DNA of 20,855 nucleotides. Origin: Methanobacteriota archaeon (lineage in GTDB: Archaea > Thermoplasmatota > Thermoplasmata > RBG-16-68-12). The stretch lies in NCBI GenBank assembly GCA_005878665.1, contig VBLR01000129.1:1-20855 (forward strand), written 5' to 3'. Every line of letters starts with the position of its first letter. Position 1 is the first letter of the stretch. This document shows positions 5,591-13,754 of this stretch, piece by piece. The notes beneath the pieces are model-generated. The model saw only the letters and a program-made list of their open reading frames with translations. It ran no database searches and was not told the DNA's origin. The translations under genes were made by a program, and so were the position numbers.

Positions 5591-6951
5591 TCCACCCTTT
5601 TCTGAGCAGGCGCCGCCGGATGGCGGAAACGCTTGCTCGGTTGGGCATCCGAACGCGTAGGGACTTCCTACTGTTCGTTGTCATCCTCAGCTACGCCCTC
5701 GCGATCCTAGCTCTCATGATTGGTGCCTTGGCTCGTGATTTTGGACTCGCGACCTTTGCGGCGAAGGCCGGGCGTCCGGTTTTACTGAACCTGACCCCGG
5801 TTACGATCTTCCTCAGTGCGATTATCTTCTCCCTCGCAATCCTTTGGCTCGTCTTCGGATTTGTCTCGCTTCGCTTCTCGCCGAAGGCTCTCGACCCCAA
5901 CTCGATTGAAATCCGGTCGCCGACGGTGTCTGTTTTGGTCCCCGCGCACAACGAGGAGGCGGTTGTAAAGGATCTTGTTTGTGACCTCCTCGCCCAAGAC
6001 TACCCACACCTCGAAGTCATTGTCGTCGCCCACAACTGCTCGGACGCCACCGTTCAGGTGATGGAAGGCCTCCGAGATTCGCGATTGAGAGTGCTCGAAC
6101 TTCGAAGCCGCGACTTCGGAAAGGCCCTCGCGTTGAACTTCGGACTGGCTCAGGCGAAGGGCGACATCATCGCGCAATTCGACGCGGACAATCGAATTCC
6201 GGACAAGCAACTCGTCCGTCGCGCCGTGGCGTACTTCATTACCGAGCCAGCCACGGACGTTCTCCAAGGCCAAATCGAGACTAAGAATGAGAGAGCGACC
6301 CTCTTGACGCAGCTGCAGGCGGTCGAGTACCGGATCTTCTCATATCTTTTCTGGGGAGGACGGAATGCGTTGAGCATGCCCTGCCCGATAGCGGGTACCG
6401 GGGTCTTCTTTCGGCGCTCAATCTTGGAGCGGGTCGCCGGATGGGACAATGAGCTCGTCGAGGACTACGACCTGTATTGCAAGCTCGTCGTCGCAAAGGC
6501 CCGAATTGAGTACAAACCCGACATCGTGGCACTGGATGAGAAGCCGCCCTCCTGGAAACTGTTGCTCAGGCAGCGGAGCCGGTGGCAACGGGGTCACATG
6601 GAGATCTTGGCGAAACGATGGCGTACCTGGATGGGCTTCAGCGACATGATGTACCTGATTGCGCCGGTTGCCAACGGAGCGTGGTACGCCTCGACTGTCA
6701 TCACCCTGCTGTACTACCTGCTGCCTTGGTCCTTCACGTATTGGTACCCACCGGCTGTGCTGTGGCTCTCCCTTTGGATCAGTGCCTACGCCACGATGGC
6801 GGCCATCTTAGTTCGAACGGGTCATAAGCGCGACCTCCGATACCTGCCGGCATTCTACATCTTCGGGTTCCACTGGCTCGTCGCGTTCCTGCTAGCGTTC
6901 CGCCGGCAGGAATGGTCCAGCTCGAAGACGCCCCACGGAACCCTCGGGTGA
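5587..6951 (+). CDS. Membrane glycosyltransferase family 2 (processive-type motifs)
   Basis: This is a GT2 enzyme of the BcsA/hyaluronan-synthase/NodC style, about 454 residues. Two N-terminal membrane segments (about 27-49 and 70-96) precede the GT-A domain, which starts VSVLVPAHNEEAV. The catalytic motifs are complete: DADN (199-202), ED (292-293) and QRSRW (Q329, R332, W333). Three or so membrane segments follow (LIAPVANGAWYASTVITLLYYLL, key part only; then 380-400 and 420-440). It probably polymerises or transfers a nucleotide sugar at the inner membrane face. The TTG start at 5587 is chosen because GAGGTG at 5573-5578 lies 8 nt upstream and the TTG overlaps the previous stop as TTGA. ATG at 5620 is the alternative. 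Substrate and product are unknown. Confidence 0.85.
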   Translation: MIHPFLSRRRRMAETLARLGIRTRRDFLLFVVILSYALAILALMIGALARDFGLATFAAKAGRPVLLNLTPVTIFLSAIIFSLAILWLVFGFVSLRFSPKALDPNSIEIRSPTVSVLVPAHNEEAVVKDLVCDLLAQDYPHLEVIVVAHNCSDATVQVMEGLRDSRLRVLELRSRDFGKALALNFGLAQAKGDIIAQFDADNRIPDKQLVRRAVAYFITEPATDVLQGQIETKNERATLLTQLQAVEYRIFSYLFWGGRNALSMPCPIAGTGVFFRRSILERVAGWDNELVEDYDLYCKLVVAKARIEYKPDIVALDEKPPSWKLLLRQRSRWQRGHMEILAKRWRTWMGFSDMMYLIAPVANGAWYASTVITLLYYLLPWSFTYWYPPAVLWLSLWISAYATMAAILVRTGHKRDLRYLPAFYIFGFHWLVAFLLAFRRQEWSSSKTPHGTLG

Positions 6952-8519
6952 GCCCGCTGAGTGGTCCAGCGGAGATGCAAGGCGGCCCCAAGGAACCCAA
7001 ACTTCAGGGAGCGTCGCTCCGGCTTGCTCAGTGGTTGCGGCAACCGGCCCACCTAGTTGAGGCTGTCGTCCTTCTCGGAGTCTTCGCCGCTTCGACGGTG
7101 ATCCGGATCCACTTCGCTGCGTTCCTCGATCCGTTCGAAGATGGTTACCAAAACTGGTGGATCTCGGCTAATCTGGTTCAGACCGGTCAGTATTGGGACC
7201 GTCACTCTATGATGACACAAGGGAACTGGCTGCCCCTGTATCATTTCTTCGCCGCCGCCGTGCTCGAGATGGGCGGCTTGCAATCAATGGACGCGCTAAA
7301 AGACGCCAACATCGCGCTATCTGGGCTAACCGCGTTGGCCGTCTTCCTCGTCTCACGGGAGCGGGGACGGACGATTGCACTTGCCGCGACGGGCTTTTTC
7401 TCTTTCAACTTCATCGATATTGTGGTCAGCGGATGGGCAACGGCTGAGACCCTAGCATCCCTCCTGGTCCTTGTTGGCTACGCAATGCTTTTCCAAACAA
7501 CCCGACTGACAACAAACCGAATCTGGATCGGTTCCGCGGCCTTCGCGCTCGCTGTGATGACAAGATACGAAGCCTGGTTAATCGTGTGTTTGATGACGAT
7601 CTACGTTGTCCTCATTGGCTCCGTCCGGCCTCGCCGTCCCTTGCTCCTCGCCCTCCTTCCCGCAATAGTGCTGATGGTAGGATATTTCGTGTACTCGAGC
7701 CAATGGGGATTCTTGCCCAGCATCGTGATCCGCCAGACTTCGACCGACATCCAATATCAGCTCTCTGTCGGCACCCAACCTACTCCGACGACCCTGCTGA
7801 CCCGCTGGTGGACGGGGTATGCGTCCTTTTTCCCGCTGGTGCTGCTGCTCGGGGGCGTCTATGCCGTCTGGACCGTCAAACGCGATTTCGGGGCCTGGAT
7901 CGTTCTCTCACTGTGGGCGTTCATCGTGTTGTACACCGTGGTGCAGTTTGGGAACCCGAGCTACCGCTACGTGGTCATCAGCGTCCCCTTCCTGAGTATC
8001 TTTGGAGCGGTTGGATTGGTCGACGCATTGCGCGCGCTCCGGGGTCCGCGCCGATTCGGGTTCAGGAGCGCTCAACAGACCACCGCGATAGCTTGCTTCG
8101 CGCTTGTTCTCGTGGGACTCACTCTGCTGCCCAGTTCCGCCGCGTTCTGGGGACCCGGATTCCCCGCCAGCGTGGCGATGGAACCCCTCGAGCGCGCGGG
8201 GATCTATACGAGCACACTCCCCCTCCCGGCCGGGAAAATCCTGATTAGCGAATCGCCGATCGCAGCCTATTTCAGCGGCTATCCACCGGATCGGATCCTC
8301 GGCTCTCGCTGGCTCCCGGACAATCGTTCGCAGGCACTGACCTTTCTCAAGACGAATGTCGGGTACGTTATCTACATGGGTGTCCCCTACTACCGACTTC
8401 GGTCCCTTTTTCCAGAATTGCAGAACGGTACTAGCACCCCGGACTTCGCCCTACTGTTTGATGCTGGAGGCATCCAGGCCGGCACGCATGCAATTTTCGT
8501 GTTCCGTGTGATGCCGTGA
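6948..8519 (+). CDS. GT-C fold membrane glycosyltransferase (PMT/ArnT-like)
   Basis: The product of about 523 residues is a polytopic membrane protein. After the first membrane segment (about 37-55) comes an acidic loop FLDPFEDGYQNWW, where E64 and D65 match the catalytic acidic pair that GT-C enzymes place in their first outer loop. NWLPLYHFF follows, equivalent to the PPLY region of GT39/ArnT relatives. About ten more hydrophobic segments follow, then a soluble C-terminal domain (about 400-523, with ISESPIAAYFSGYPPDR). Such enzymes take a sugar from a polyprenyl-phosphate donor outside the membrane. The start is uncertain: GTG at 6948 overlaps the previous stop as GTGA, ATG at 6912 would overlap by 40 nt, and ATG at 6975 is also possible. 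It belongs to the left arm operon; acceptor unknown. Confidence 0.8.
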   Translation: MSPLSGPAEMQGGPKEPKLQGASLRLAQWLRQPAHLVEAVVLLGVFAASTVIRIHFAAFLDPFEDGYQNWWISANLVQTGQYWDRHSMMTQGNWLPLYHFFAAAVLEMGGLQSMDALKDANIALSGLTALAVFLVSRERGRTIALAATGFFSFNFIDIVVSGWATAETLASLLVLVGYAMLFQTTRLTTNRIWIGSAAFALAVMTRYEAWLIVCLMTIYVVLIGSVRPRRPLLLALLPAIVLMVGYFVYSSQWGFLPSIVIRQTSTDIQYQLSVGTQPTPTTLLTRWWTGYASFFPLVLLLGGVYAVWTVKRDFGAWIVLSLWAFIVLYTVVQFGNPSYRYVVISVPFLSIFGAVGLVDALRALRGPRRFGFRSAQQTTAIACFALVLVGLTLLPSSAAFWGPGFPASVAMEPLERAGIYTSTLPLPAGKILISESPIAAYFSGYPPDRILGSRWLPDNRSQALTFLKTNVGYVIYMGVPYYRLRSLFPELQNGTSTPDFALLFDAGGIQAGTHAIFVFRVMP

Positions 8520-8526
8520 GGCGGGC

Positions 8527-9402
8527 ATGTCCGAATCGAAATCTGTCATGGCGAACCCGCGGACTACACGACCCGGATTCGTTCCGACTCCTGCCTTTTA
8601 CGATCACGTTGCCCGAGGGTACGACCTCATAGCGTCGTCATACGATGATGTCGAGGGACGCAACGAGATCAGCGAGACGGTCCGCCGATTTAGCATCGAG
8701 GCCGCTCTCAAGGTGTTCCGCCCTGGAAATCGGATCCTTGAACTGGGTTGCGGCACCGGTCGAGATGCGGTGGCCCTGGCTCAGAGGGGCGTCCTTGTAG
8801 ACGCGACGGATGTCTCTCCCGCGATGATTGCCGCGACCCGAGCCCGCGTCCTTCGTGAAAATCTGAGTGATCTCGTATCCGTCCGCTGCCAAAGTGCCGC
8901 AACCGCAGCGTCCGAGGGTGGACCCTACGACGGTGCATTCTCGAACGGGGCTGTTCTCAACTTGGAGCCGGATCTAGAATCCGTGGCCCGAGGACTCTAC
9001 CGCTCCATGGCGCCGGGATCGGTCGCGGTCCTCACGGCCGCAAATCGACTTTCGTTGTTCGAGTTGCTGTTCTACCCAATCGTCTTGAAGCCGCGAAAGG
9101 CTTTCAGGAAACTCGGACATGAGGTCCCAATCCCGGTGTCCCGAGAAGGCGAAGGAAAGTCCTACGTGGTCCCGACGAGATTCCTGACCCCTCGCGAATT
9201 CGTTGGCGCGTTCCGTCCGGGGTTCGAACGCGCGCACCAAAGGGGAATTCAGGTGATCACCCCCCCGTGGAACTTGGTCGACCTGGCGCGCTTGATACAT
9301 CCGGCGATCCTGGGCCTAGAACGGATTGAGAATCGCGTGGGCACGGCGCCAGGCCTTAGAAGCCTCGGATCGATCTACCTCGTCTCACTGATCCGGAAGT
9401 GA
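8527..9402 (+). CDS. Class I SAM-dependent methyltransferase
   Basis: This is a 291-residue Rossmann-fold methyltransferase. It opens with the common FYDHVARGYDLIASSYDD module (24-41) and has motif I ILELGCGTGRDA (70-81), the acidic SAM-ribose region DATDVSPAM (92-100) and PYDGAFSNGAVLN as the post-motif strand. The C-terminal third (about 170-291) is a lid that carries substrate specificity in such enzymes. The target is unknown; sugar or lipid methylation is inferred from its position after GT genes. GAGG at 8518-8521 precedes the ATG, and ATG at 8548 is an alternative start. The stop overlaps the next ATG by one base (TGATG). It shares domain plan and scattered identity with the next gene. 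Confidence 0.85.
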   Translation: MSESKSVMANPRTTRPGFVPTPAFYDHVARGYDLIASSYDDVEGRNEISETVRRFSIEAALKVFRPGNRILELGCGTGRDAVALAQRGVLVDATDVSPAMIAATRARVLRENLSDLVSVRCQSAATAASEGGPYDGAFSNGAVLNLEPDLESVARGLYRSMAPGSVAVLTAANRLSLFELLFYPIVLKPRKAFRKLGHEVPIPVSREGEGKSYVVPTRFLTPREFVGAFRPGFERAHQRGIQVITPPWNLVDLARLIHPAILGLERIENRVGTAPGLRSLGSIYLVSLIRK

Positions 9403-10241
9403 TGCCGTCGATGACCGAACGCAGCCAGCTCGGGTTGATCGAATCAAGCCTCGCCTACGACCGCTACGCCTCCCGGTACGACGCAGTCTTGATCGAGAAC
9501 AAAATCAATGCCTACATGCGAAGTCAAATGATGGATGAAGAGCGGAGGACGTTCAGCCCGGGCGACAACCTCCTGGAGATCGGATGTGGAACTGGCGATG
9601 AGGCGCTCGAGCTTGCGAAACGCGGATGTCGGGTAGTAGCGGTCGATCCATCCGAAGGAATGCTGAACCAGGCACGATCGAAAGCGAACCGGGCGCCGTT
9701 CGGAGTCCGCGTGAAGTTTCTCAAAGGGTACGCCCGGGAGATCGGAGCTCTTGTCTCCACGATTGAGACTCTGCCCTTCGACGGCGCTTATTCGAGCTTC
9801 GCGCTTTCATATGAAACTAACCTTGAGCTCGTTTCCGAGGCCCTCGCACTCTACATCAAGCCCGGCGGCTTCTTCCTCGCCGCCTTGATGAATCGGATCT
9901 GTGCGGCGGAAGGGTTGCTCGCTATAGGGACGCTTCACCCTTCAATGGCAGGCCGGAGACTTGCTCCCATCACCCGTCACAAGGTGGGTCAGGTCAACAC
10001 GTCGATAATTGCCCGAACGGTTCACGACGTCAATCGAGTCTTCAATCCGTTTTTTAAGCTCGTTGATCTGCGCGGGCTCCCGGTGGTCCTTCCACCCGCG
10101 TACATGAATCGCCTGACTCGAAGGTTCCCGGGGGTGATGGAACTCTTCGAACAAGTCGATGCGAAGACAGCCCGTCTCCCGATTCTACGAGGTCTGGGTG
10201 ATCACAGTCTCTTTAGGTTTCGTCGACGTCACGCAGCCTGA
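9402..10241 (+). CDS. Class I SAM-dependent methyltransferase, tandem relative of the previous gene
   Basis: This 279-residue methyltransferase has AYDRYASRYDAVL near the N-terminus, motif I LLEIGCGTGDEALELAKRG (57-75), VAVDPSEGML (79-88) and FDGAYSSFALSYETNLELV. It aligns by eye with the preceding protein along its length, including a C-terminal PP-(8-10 residues)-R/P region and a final basic strand, so the two probably arose by duplication and then diverged strongly. ATG 9402 is chosen (TGATG overlap); GTG 9399 and ATG 9411 are alternatives, the last with GGAAGTG about 9 nt upstream. Its 3' end overlaps the 3' end of the opposing glycosyltransferase gene by 29 bp. It is the last gene of the left arm. 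Confidence 0.84.
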   Translation: MPSMTERSQLGLIESSLAYDRYASRYDAVLIENKINAYMRSQMMDEERRTFSPGDNLLEIGCGTGDEALELAKRGCRVVAVDPSEGMLNQARSKANRAPFGVRVKFLKGYAREIGALVSTIETLPFDGAYSSFALSYETNLELVSEALALYIKPGGFFLAALMNRICAAEGLLAIGTLHPSMAGRRLAPITRHKVGQVNTSIIARTVHDVNRVFNPFFKLVDLRGLPVVLPPAYMNRLTRRFPGVMELFEQVDAKTARLPILRGLGDHSLFRFRRRHAA

Positions 10242-11091
10242 CCTCGCTGATCAAACCGGCAATCGCGTCGACGAGGCGGTGGCTTCTCACGTGACCAGCG
10301 AGCGTTCCCGCTGTCGCGACGATGTCCTGCACCAACCCGCTTTTCGTGCCCACCCGGAAGAACGGTGGAAGGGCGTATTGCCAACTGAGCTCCGCGTAAT
10401 CGATGCCGTATCGAAAATTTCGGTGCAACGGCGACGGTTTCAGCCGCACGAACGGGCCCTTAAGATGAACAACCTTCCCTCCTCTGGCCTGAACGCGGAG
10501 GAAGAACTCTAGGGTCCAGAGCGCCTTGTCCGTCGGAGGACCAAATCTCTCAATCGTGCGATTCGGCAGAAGCATGAGACCTCCATGCCATTCGAGGATG
10601 TCCGCGTTCGTCGCGGCATACCCTTTGAGGAGACCCTCCACATAGTCGGGAGGAACGCGTGTGTTTCCATCGAAGAGCACGACCGTGGAGTATCGGGCTC
10701 TATCGAGGCCGACACGCACCGCCGCACCTGTATTGCCCAAGTCGACAGTAATCTCCTCGTGCGGTAGACGAAGAGCAACCTCCCGAGAGCCATCGGTGCA
10801 GCGATCGAACACGATGACTAACTCATCGACGGGGCGAGTCTGTCGGGCGACAGAATCGAGAACCTCCTGCAGGACCTCCGCTTCATTGTGGACCGGCATC
10901 ACGCCACTGACGCGAGCGATGTTGGGATCCTCGGATCTAGGAAATCGGGACATGAATCGCGACGCCGAAGGCAGCGGGAGAAGGAACGGCGCGCTTTTCA
11001 GAATTTCGTAACGAACTCTCGGTGGTTCATGGATCAACCGAATATCTACCGGTGCACGCGTTTCGGTCCGGCCGGCGCTCGATGGTCTCAC
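10213..11091 (-). CDS. Glycosyltransferase family 2, soluble
   Basis: This is a GT-A fold enzyme with VSGVMPVHNEAEVLQEVLDS (61-80), DELVIVFDRCTDGS (89-102) and a DXD-like DGN (141-143). These are the nucleotide-sugar binding features of GT2. The C-terminal half lacks clear membrane segments, and a QXXRW motif is not seen, so it is probably a single-sugar transferase acting in the cytosol. The longest start is the GTG at 11091, which overlaps the amidotransferase stop as GTGA. ATG at 10953 (SRFPRSEDPN, residue 47) would place the start close to the conserved first strand, as is usual in the family, and may be the true one; neither has a good Shine-Dalgarno. It is the last gene of the right arm, and its end overlaps the opposing methyltransferase. 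Confidence 0.83.
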   Translation of the reverse strand: MRPSSAGRTETRAPVDIRLIHEPPRVRYEILKSAPFLLPLPSASRFMSRFPRSEDPNIARVSGVMPVHNEAEVLQEVLDSVARQTRPVDELVIVFDRCTDGSREVALRLPHEEITVDLGNTGAAVRVGLDRARYSTVVLFDGNTRVPPDYVEGLLKGYAATNADILEWHGGLMLLPNRTIERFGPPTDKALWTLEFFLRVQARGGKVVHLKGPFVRLKPSPLHRNFRYGIDYAELSWQYALPPFFRVGTKSGLVQDIVATAGTLAGHVRSHRLVDAIAGLISEVRLRDVDET

Positions 11092-11843
11092 CCGATGGTG
11101 GTGTGGTGGACTTGAAGATCGGGGGTGATGGTGTGCAGGACGCCACGCGGCAATGGTTCTGCTTTCATCGCCAAAATCGGTTCAGAGCAAGCGACAATCA
11201 TTTCCTCAAAGTTGTCGAGGTACAGAGTGTAGTACTGTCCGTTTGTTTGGAAATCTCGGTAGACATAGAGACTCCGTCCATCGGAAAGGATGAAGTTTAG
11301 GCCCGTGAAGCCGCCGTACTCCTCGATGGCCGCCTTCCTCATCGCACGGGTTGCCCGAGCGACGGACCCGTCGGCTTGGCTGTCCAGATTCTGTAGCAGT
11401 AATTCAAACAAAACCTGAGAGTCAATTTTCCCTTCGTGACCCGTATCGTTAACGAGCGACCCATTGTGCTGGAACGCCCAAGTCACGCCATCGCGCACCT
11501 CGCTGAAGGGGTGGGAATATTTCTGAGCAACGAGTCCTGATACGCTTGCCCTCCGCAAGTGGCCCATCACAATCAGCGACTGCCCAGGAGCTCGCTCGAT
11601 ATTCAGCTTCGCGATCTTCCAGGCGGTACCGTAATACTTCGATGCGTCCGCGGCACACCCCGCATCCCGGATGTGCATCTTAAGTTCACCGTTCTGGAAG
11701 CAGGCGAGGCCCCAGCCGTCCTTGTGCCCGCGTTCGTCCGGAGCGCCAATCGGGCACATCCCCTTCGAGGCGAGGTCTGCGAACTCCTCGAACAAGTCGT
11801 AGTAGACGGGGCCTTGGCTGACGACCCCCATCATTCGACACAT
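11088..11843 (-). CDS. Class II (Ntn-type) glutamine amidotransferase, YafJ-like
   Basis: This is an N-terminal-nucleophile amidohydrolase of 251 residues. The ATG at 11843 gives MCRMMGVVSQGP, placing Cys2 to become the N-terminal nucleophile after Met removal. That fixes the start, although the frame is open 75 nt further upstream. Family motifs are HKDGWGLACF (40-49), GHLRRASVSG (94-103), SHPF (110-113) and WAFQHNGSLVND (122-133), with N127-G128 as the expected oxyanion pair. It has no synthase domain, like YafJ and EgtC, so it either hydrolyses a gamma-glutamyl amide itself or feeds ammonia to a partner. Being among GT genes, amidation or amino-sugar chemistry is conceivable but unproven. 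A TATA-like box 24-28 nt upstream suggests a leaderless transcript of its own. Its stop overlaps the next GTG. Confidence 0.88.
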   Translation of the reverse strand: MCRMMGVVSQGPVYYDLFEEFADLASKGMCPIGAPDERGHKDGWGLACFQNGELKMHIRDAGCAADASKYYGTAWKIAKLNIERAPGQSLIVMGHLRRASVSGLVAQKYSHPFSEVRDGVTWAFQHNGSLVNDTGHEGKIDSQVLFELLLQNLDSQADGSVARATRAMRKAAIEEYGGFTGLNFILSDGRSLYVYRDFQTNGQYYTLYLDNFEEMIVACSEPILAMKAEPLPRGVLHTITPDLQVHHTTIG

Positions 11844-11864
11844 GGAGGGAGCAATCGGGGCCAA

Positions 11865-11873
11865 GCTATATGG
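11865..11873 (-). promoter_or_regulatory. TATA-like box before the amidotransferase gene
   Basis: On the minus strand CCATATAGC is centred about 26 nt before the ATG at 11843. This is the spacing expected for a leaderless archaeal transcript, and no Shine-Dalgarno precedes the ATG. The 124-bp space between the methyltransferase stop (11968) and this start also supports a separate promoter inside the right arm. Confidence 0.5.
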
Positions 11874-11967
11874 CTCTAGCGACAGGGCGTCAGTCAACCC
11901 GACAACAACGGAAGCCACGGGAATCCCTCAGGGGTTCCAACAATCGGGTCGATGCGACAGGGGCGGG

Positions 11968-12615
11968 CTAGTGAGGATGAGATGCGAGGCGAAGCGAGAG
12001 CAGGCGACGGACAGGGACCGGCATGTTGTGGTACACGTTCATGAAGAGAATCGTTGGTTGCATTTCGATGATCCTGTCTTTCGAACTCGAAAGTAGAGCG
12101 ATCAAGCTTTGCGGTTCGTGAAGGAAGAGCGCCGGAGTGAAAGCGTTGAGTTCCCGCTTCGTCCAAGCGGATGTGTGCCGCTCGTGAACGTTCCCAAAGT
12201 GCACACCTTGGGGAGCAGGGTTTTTCGGGGTCGATACTATGACCAAAGTGCCCTTCTCGAGTGCGGAGGTAATGAGCCGAGTTCCATTCGCCTTATCCAT
12301 ATGTTCAAGGACATCGATGAGCAGGACCAGATCGTACACTGGCAGTTCCGGGAGGATATCAATCGCATCGCCGACGTGCACTTCGTCGTAGATCGATCGC
12401 AAGAGCGGGGTCACGTACGGTTCAAAGACCTCAATCGCGTCAATCCGTCGGGTCCGCTTGGCATAGTCCGTTGTCCGGAACCAGAGCTCGAGGTACTCCC
12501 GCGAGATGAAACCGTACTTCCCGAATCCGGGCCCGATGTCAAGGACGCTCTGCGGATCTATCTCATGGATAAGCCACGTTATCGGGCTTACTTGTCCGAA
12601 TTGGCTACTGGGCAA
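11968..12615 (-). CDS. Class I SAM-dependent methyltransferase
   Basis: This 215-residue methyltransferase has motif I SVLDIGPGFGKYG (23-35), an acidic EVFEP segment for SAM ribose binding, GDAIDILPELPVYDLVLLIDVLEH as motifs II/III (key part: DLVLLIDVLEHMDK), and a late STPKNPAPQG loop. That pattern is frequent in methyltransferases of sugar and lipid pathways. The substrate is not known. It starts at TTG 12615, supported by an excellent GGGGAGGT at 12623-12630 with a 7-nt spacer that directly follows the stop of the GT4 gene. It belongs to the right arm, between the GT4 enzyme and the amidotransferase. Confidence 0.84.
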   Translation of the reverse strand: MPSSQFGQVSPITWLIHEIDPQSVLDIGPGFGKYGFISREYLELWFRTTDYAKRTRRIDAIEVFEPYVTPLLRSIYDEVHVGDAIDILPELPVYDLVLLIDVLEHMDKANGTRLITSALEKGTLVIVSTPKNPAPQGVHFGNVHERHTSAWTKRELNAFTPALFLHEPQSLIALLSSSKDRIIEMQPTILFMNVYHNMPVPVRRLLSLRLASHPH

Positions 12616-12622
12616 GACTGTG

Positions 12623-12630
12623 ACCTCCCC
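12623..12630 (-). promoter_or_regulatory. Strong ribosome-binding site that fixes a TTG start
   Basis: On the minus strand GGGGAGGT lies 7 nt before the TTG at 12615 and begins at the last base of the upstream TAG stop. It is one of the best Shine-Dalgarno matches in the window and supports both the TTG start and translational coupling of the two genes. Confidence 0.7.
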
Positions 12631-13754
12631 TACGTCTCGGTTGCCTGGTAAACAGCCTCAAGCTGTCGGGAGACCTTGTGTTCGTCACACTGGCTATGGA
12701 CAAGAGACGGCCCTTTCCTGCCCTTTACTTCAACGAGCCCAGGGCGAGAGAGGATATTCTTTAGTTGATTGGTGCCCTCTACCGGGTCAGCAGAGATCCG
12801 CCACCCTATGTCGTGTTCCGAATATGTATTGTTGGGGGAGAACGCCACCGCAGGAGTCCCTACTGCGAGGCTCTCTTGGATCTGGGCGACCCAGGTCCCG
12901 GTAAGGTCCTGAAGACAAAATGGCACGACAGTCAGGTCGGAATTCTTGTAAAGAGCGAGGATCTCGGCAAGCCCTAGGTAACCGTGAAAACTAACCGCGT
13001 CCGCGATTCCTTCTTCGCGCGCGATTTTCTCGCAGAGAGATCGTCCCGGCCCGTCACCCGCCACATCGAGGAAGAAACTACCCGCTCCCATACGGCCTAG
13101 GATTCGAAGGAAGAGGTCGAGTCGTCGATCCCCGAGATTCCGACTCGGCCAGGGGATGCGGCCGACATACAGCAGCCGCGGGACTCCACGCCCATATTGG
13201 GACTTGGGAGAAGCTGTAAGGAATTCGGGCCGTACCGGGAGCGGAACCACGGCGAATTTCCTAGTGCTCGATGCTATCCGAGGGAAAAGGGATCGGACTG
13301 CAGCAAAAGGAATGATAATTCGGCGTGACTTGCGAAATGCTGGACGGAACGCCGCACTATGCAGAGGTGTCAACCGTCCTCCGTGCCATTGCAGCAAGGT
13401 AGGCACGTTGGCTTCCCTTACGAGCCAAGGAAGGGTTTCGTAGAAGCAACCATGCAAGTGCAGGACATCAACATCGAGCCTCCGTACCTCCCTAATGAGG
13501 GGCAGGGAGAAGTCCCCGCCGAATCTGAACAGGGGAATCGTGAAAGTTACGGGAAAAATTTCAATCCGAAACGGCTGGGTCTGAACAACCGTACGGGTCC
13601 GGACCGACTCGTGGAGAAAGATAAGCGTGACTTCGTGGCCGAGCTCGGCCATCGCGGAGGCAATGTGTTTAGAAAAGTGATAGCGCTCCATTACATCGGA
13701 GAGCGACCAGCTCGCGAAGCGCCACCCATGAGGAAGCAAGTAGGCAATCCTCAT
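12630..13754 (-). CDS. Glycosyltransferase family 4 (GT-B fold)
   Basis: The 374-residue enzyme starts MRIAYLLPHG at ATG 13754, which overlaps the upstream stop as ATGA; GAGG in the upstream gene end is a likely ribosome site. The N-terminal domain contains DVDVLHLHGCFYETLPWL and LLQWHGGRL, typical of GT4 acceptor-side domains. The C-terminal domain has LLYVGRI, FLDVAGDGPG, VSFHGYLGLAEILALYKNSD and QESLAVGTPAVAF. The usual EX7E pair is altered: the second glutamate is kept in QESLAVG but the first position appears to be glycine (LTGTWVAQIQE). Such enzymes add a nucleotide-activated sugar to a lipid or growing glycan at the cytosolic membrane face. It is the fourth gene of the right arm. Confidence 0.88.
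   Translation of the reverse strand: MRIAYLLPHGWRFASWSLSDVMERYHFSKHIASAMAELGHEVTLIFLHESVRTRTVVQTQPFRIEIFPVTFTIPLFRFGGDFSLPLIREVRRLDVDVLHLHGCFYETLPWLVREANVPTLLQWHGGRLTPLHSAAFRPAFRKSRRIIIPFAAVRSLFPRIASSTRKFAVVPLPVRPEFLTASPKSQYGRGVPRLLYVGRIPWPSRNLGDRRLDLFLRILGRMGAGSFFLDVAGDGPGRSLCEKIAREEGIADAVSFHGYLGLAEILALYKNSDLTVVPFCLQDLTGTWVAQIQESLAVGTPAVAFSPNNTYSEHDIGWRISADPVEGTNQLKNILSRPGLVEVKGRKGPSLVHSQCDEHKVSRQLEAVYQATET

Noticed and set aside
7586..8248. Plus-strand open frame of 220 codons inside the GT-C gene
   Set aside because: It is an out-of-frame shadow of the membrane protein and has no independent support.
11214..11231. TACAGAGTGTAGTACTGT, resembling a TACA/TGTA BlaI-type site
   Set aside because: It lies within the amidotransferase coding sequence, the symmetry is imperfect, and it lacks the ACTAT/ATAGT arms of the two promoter dyads.
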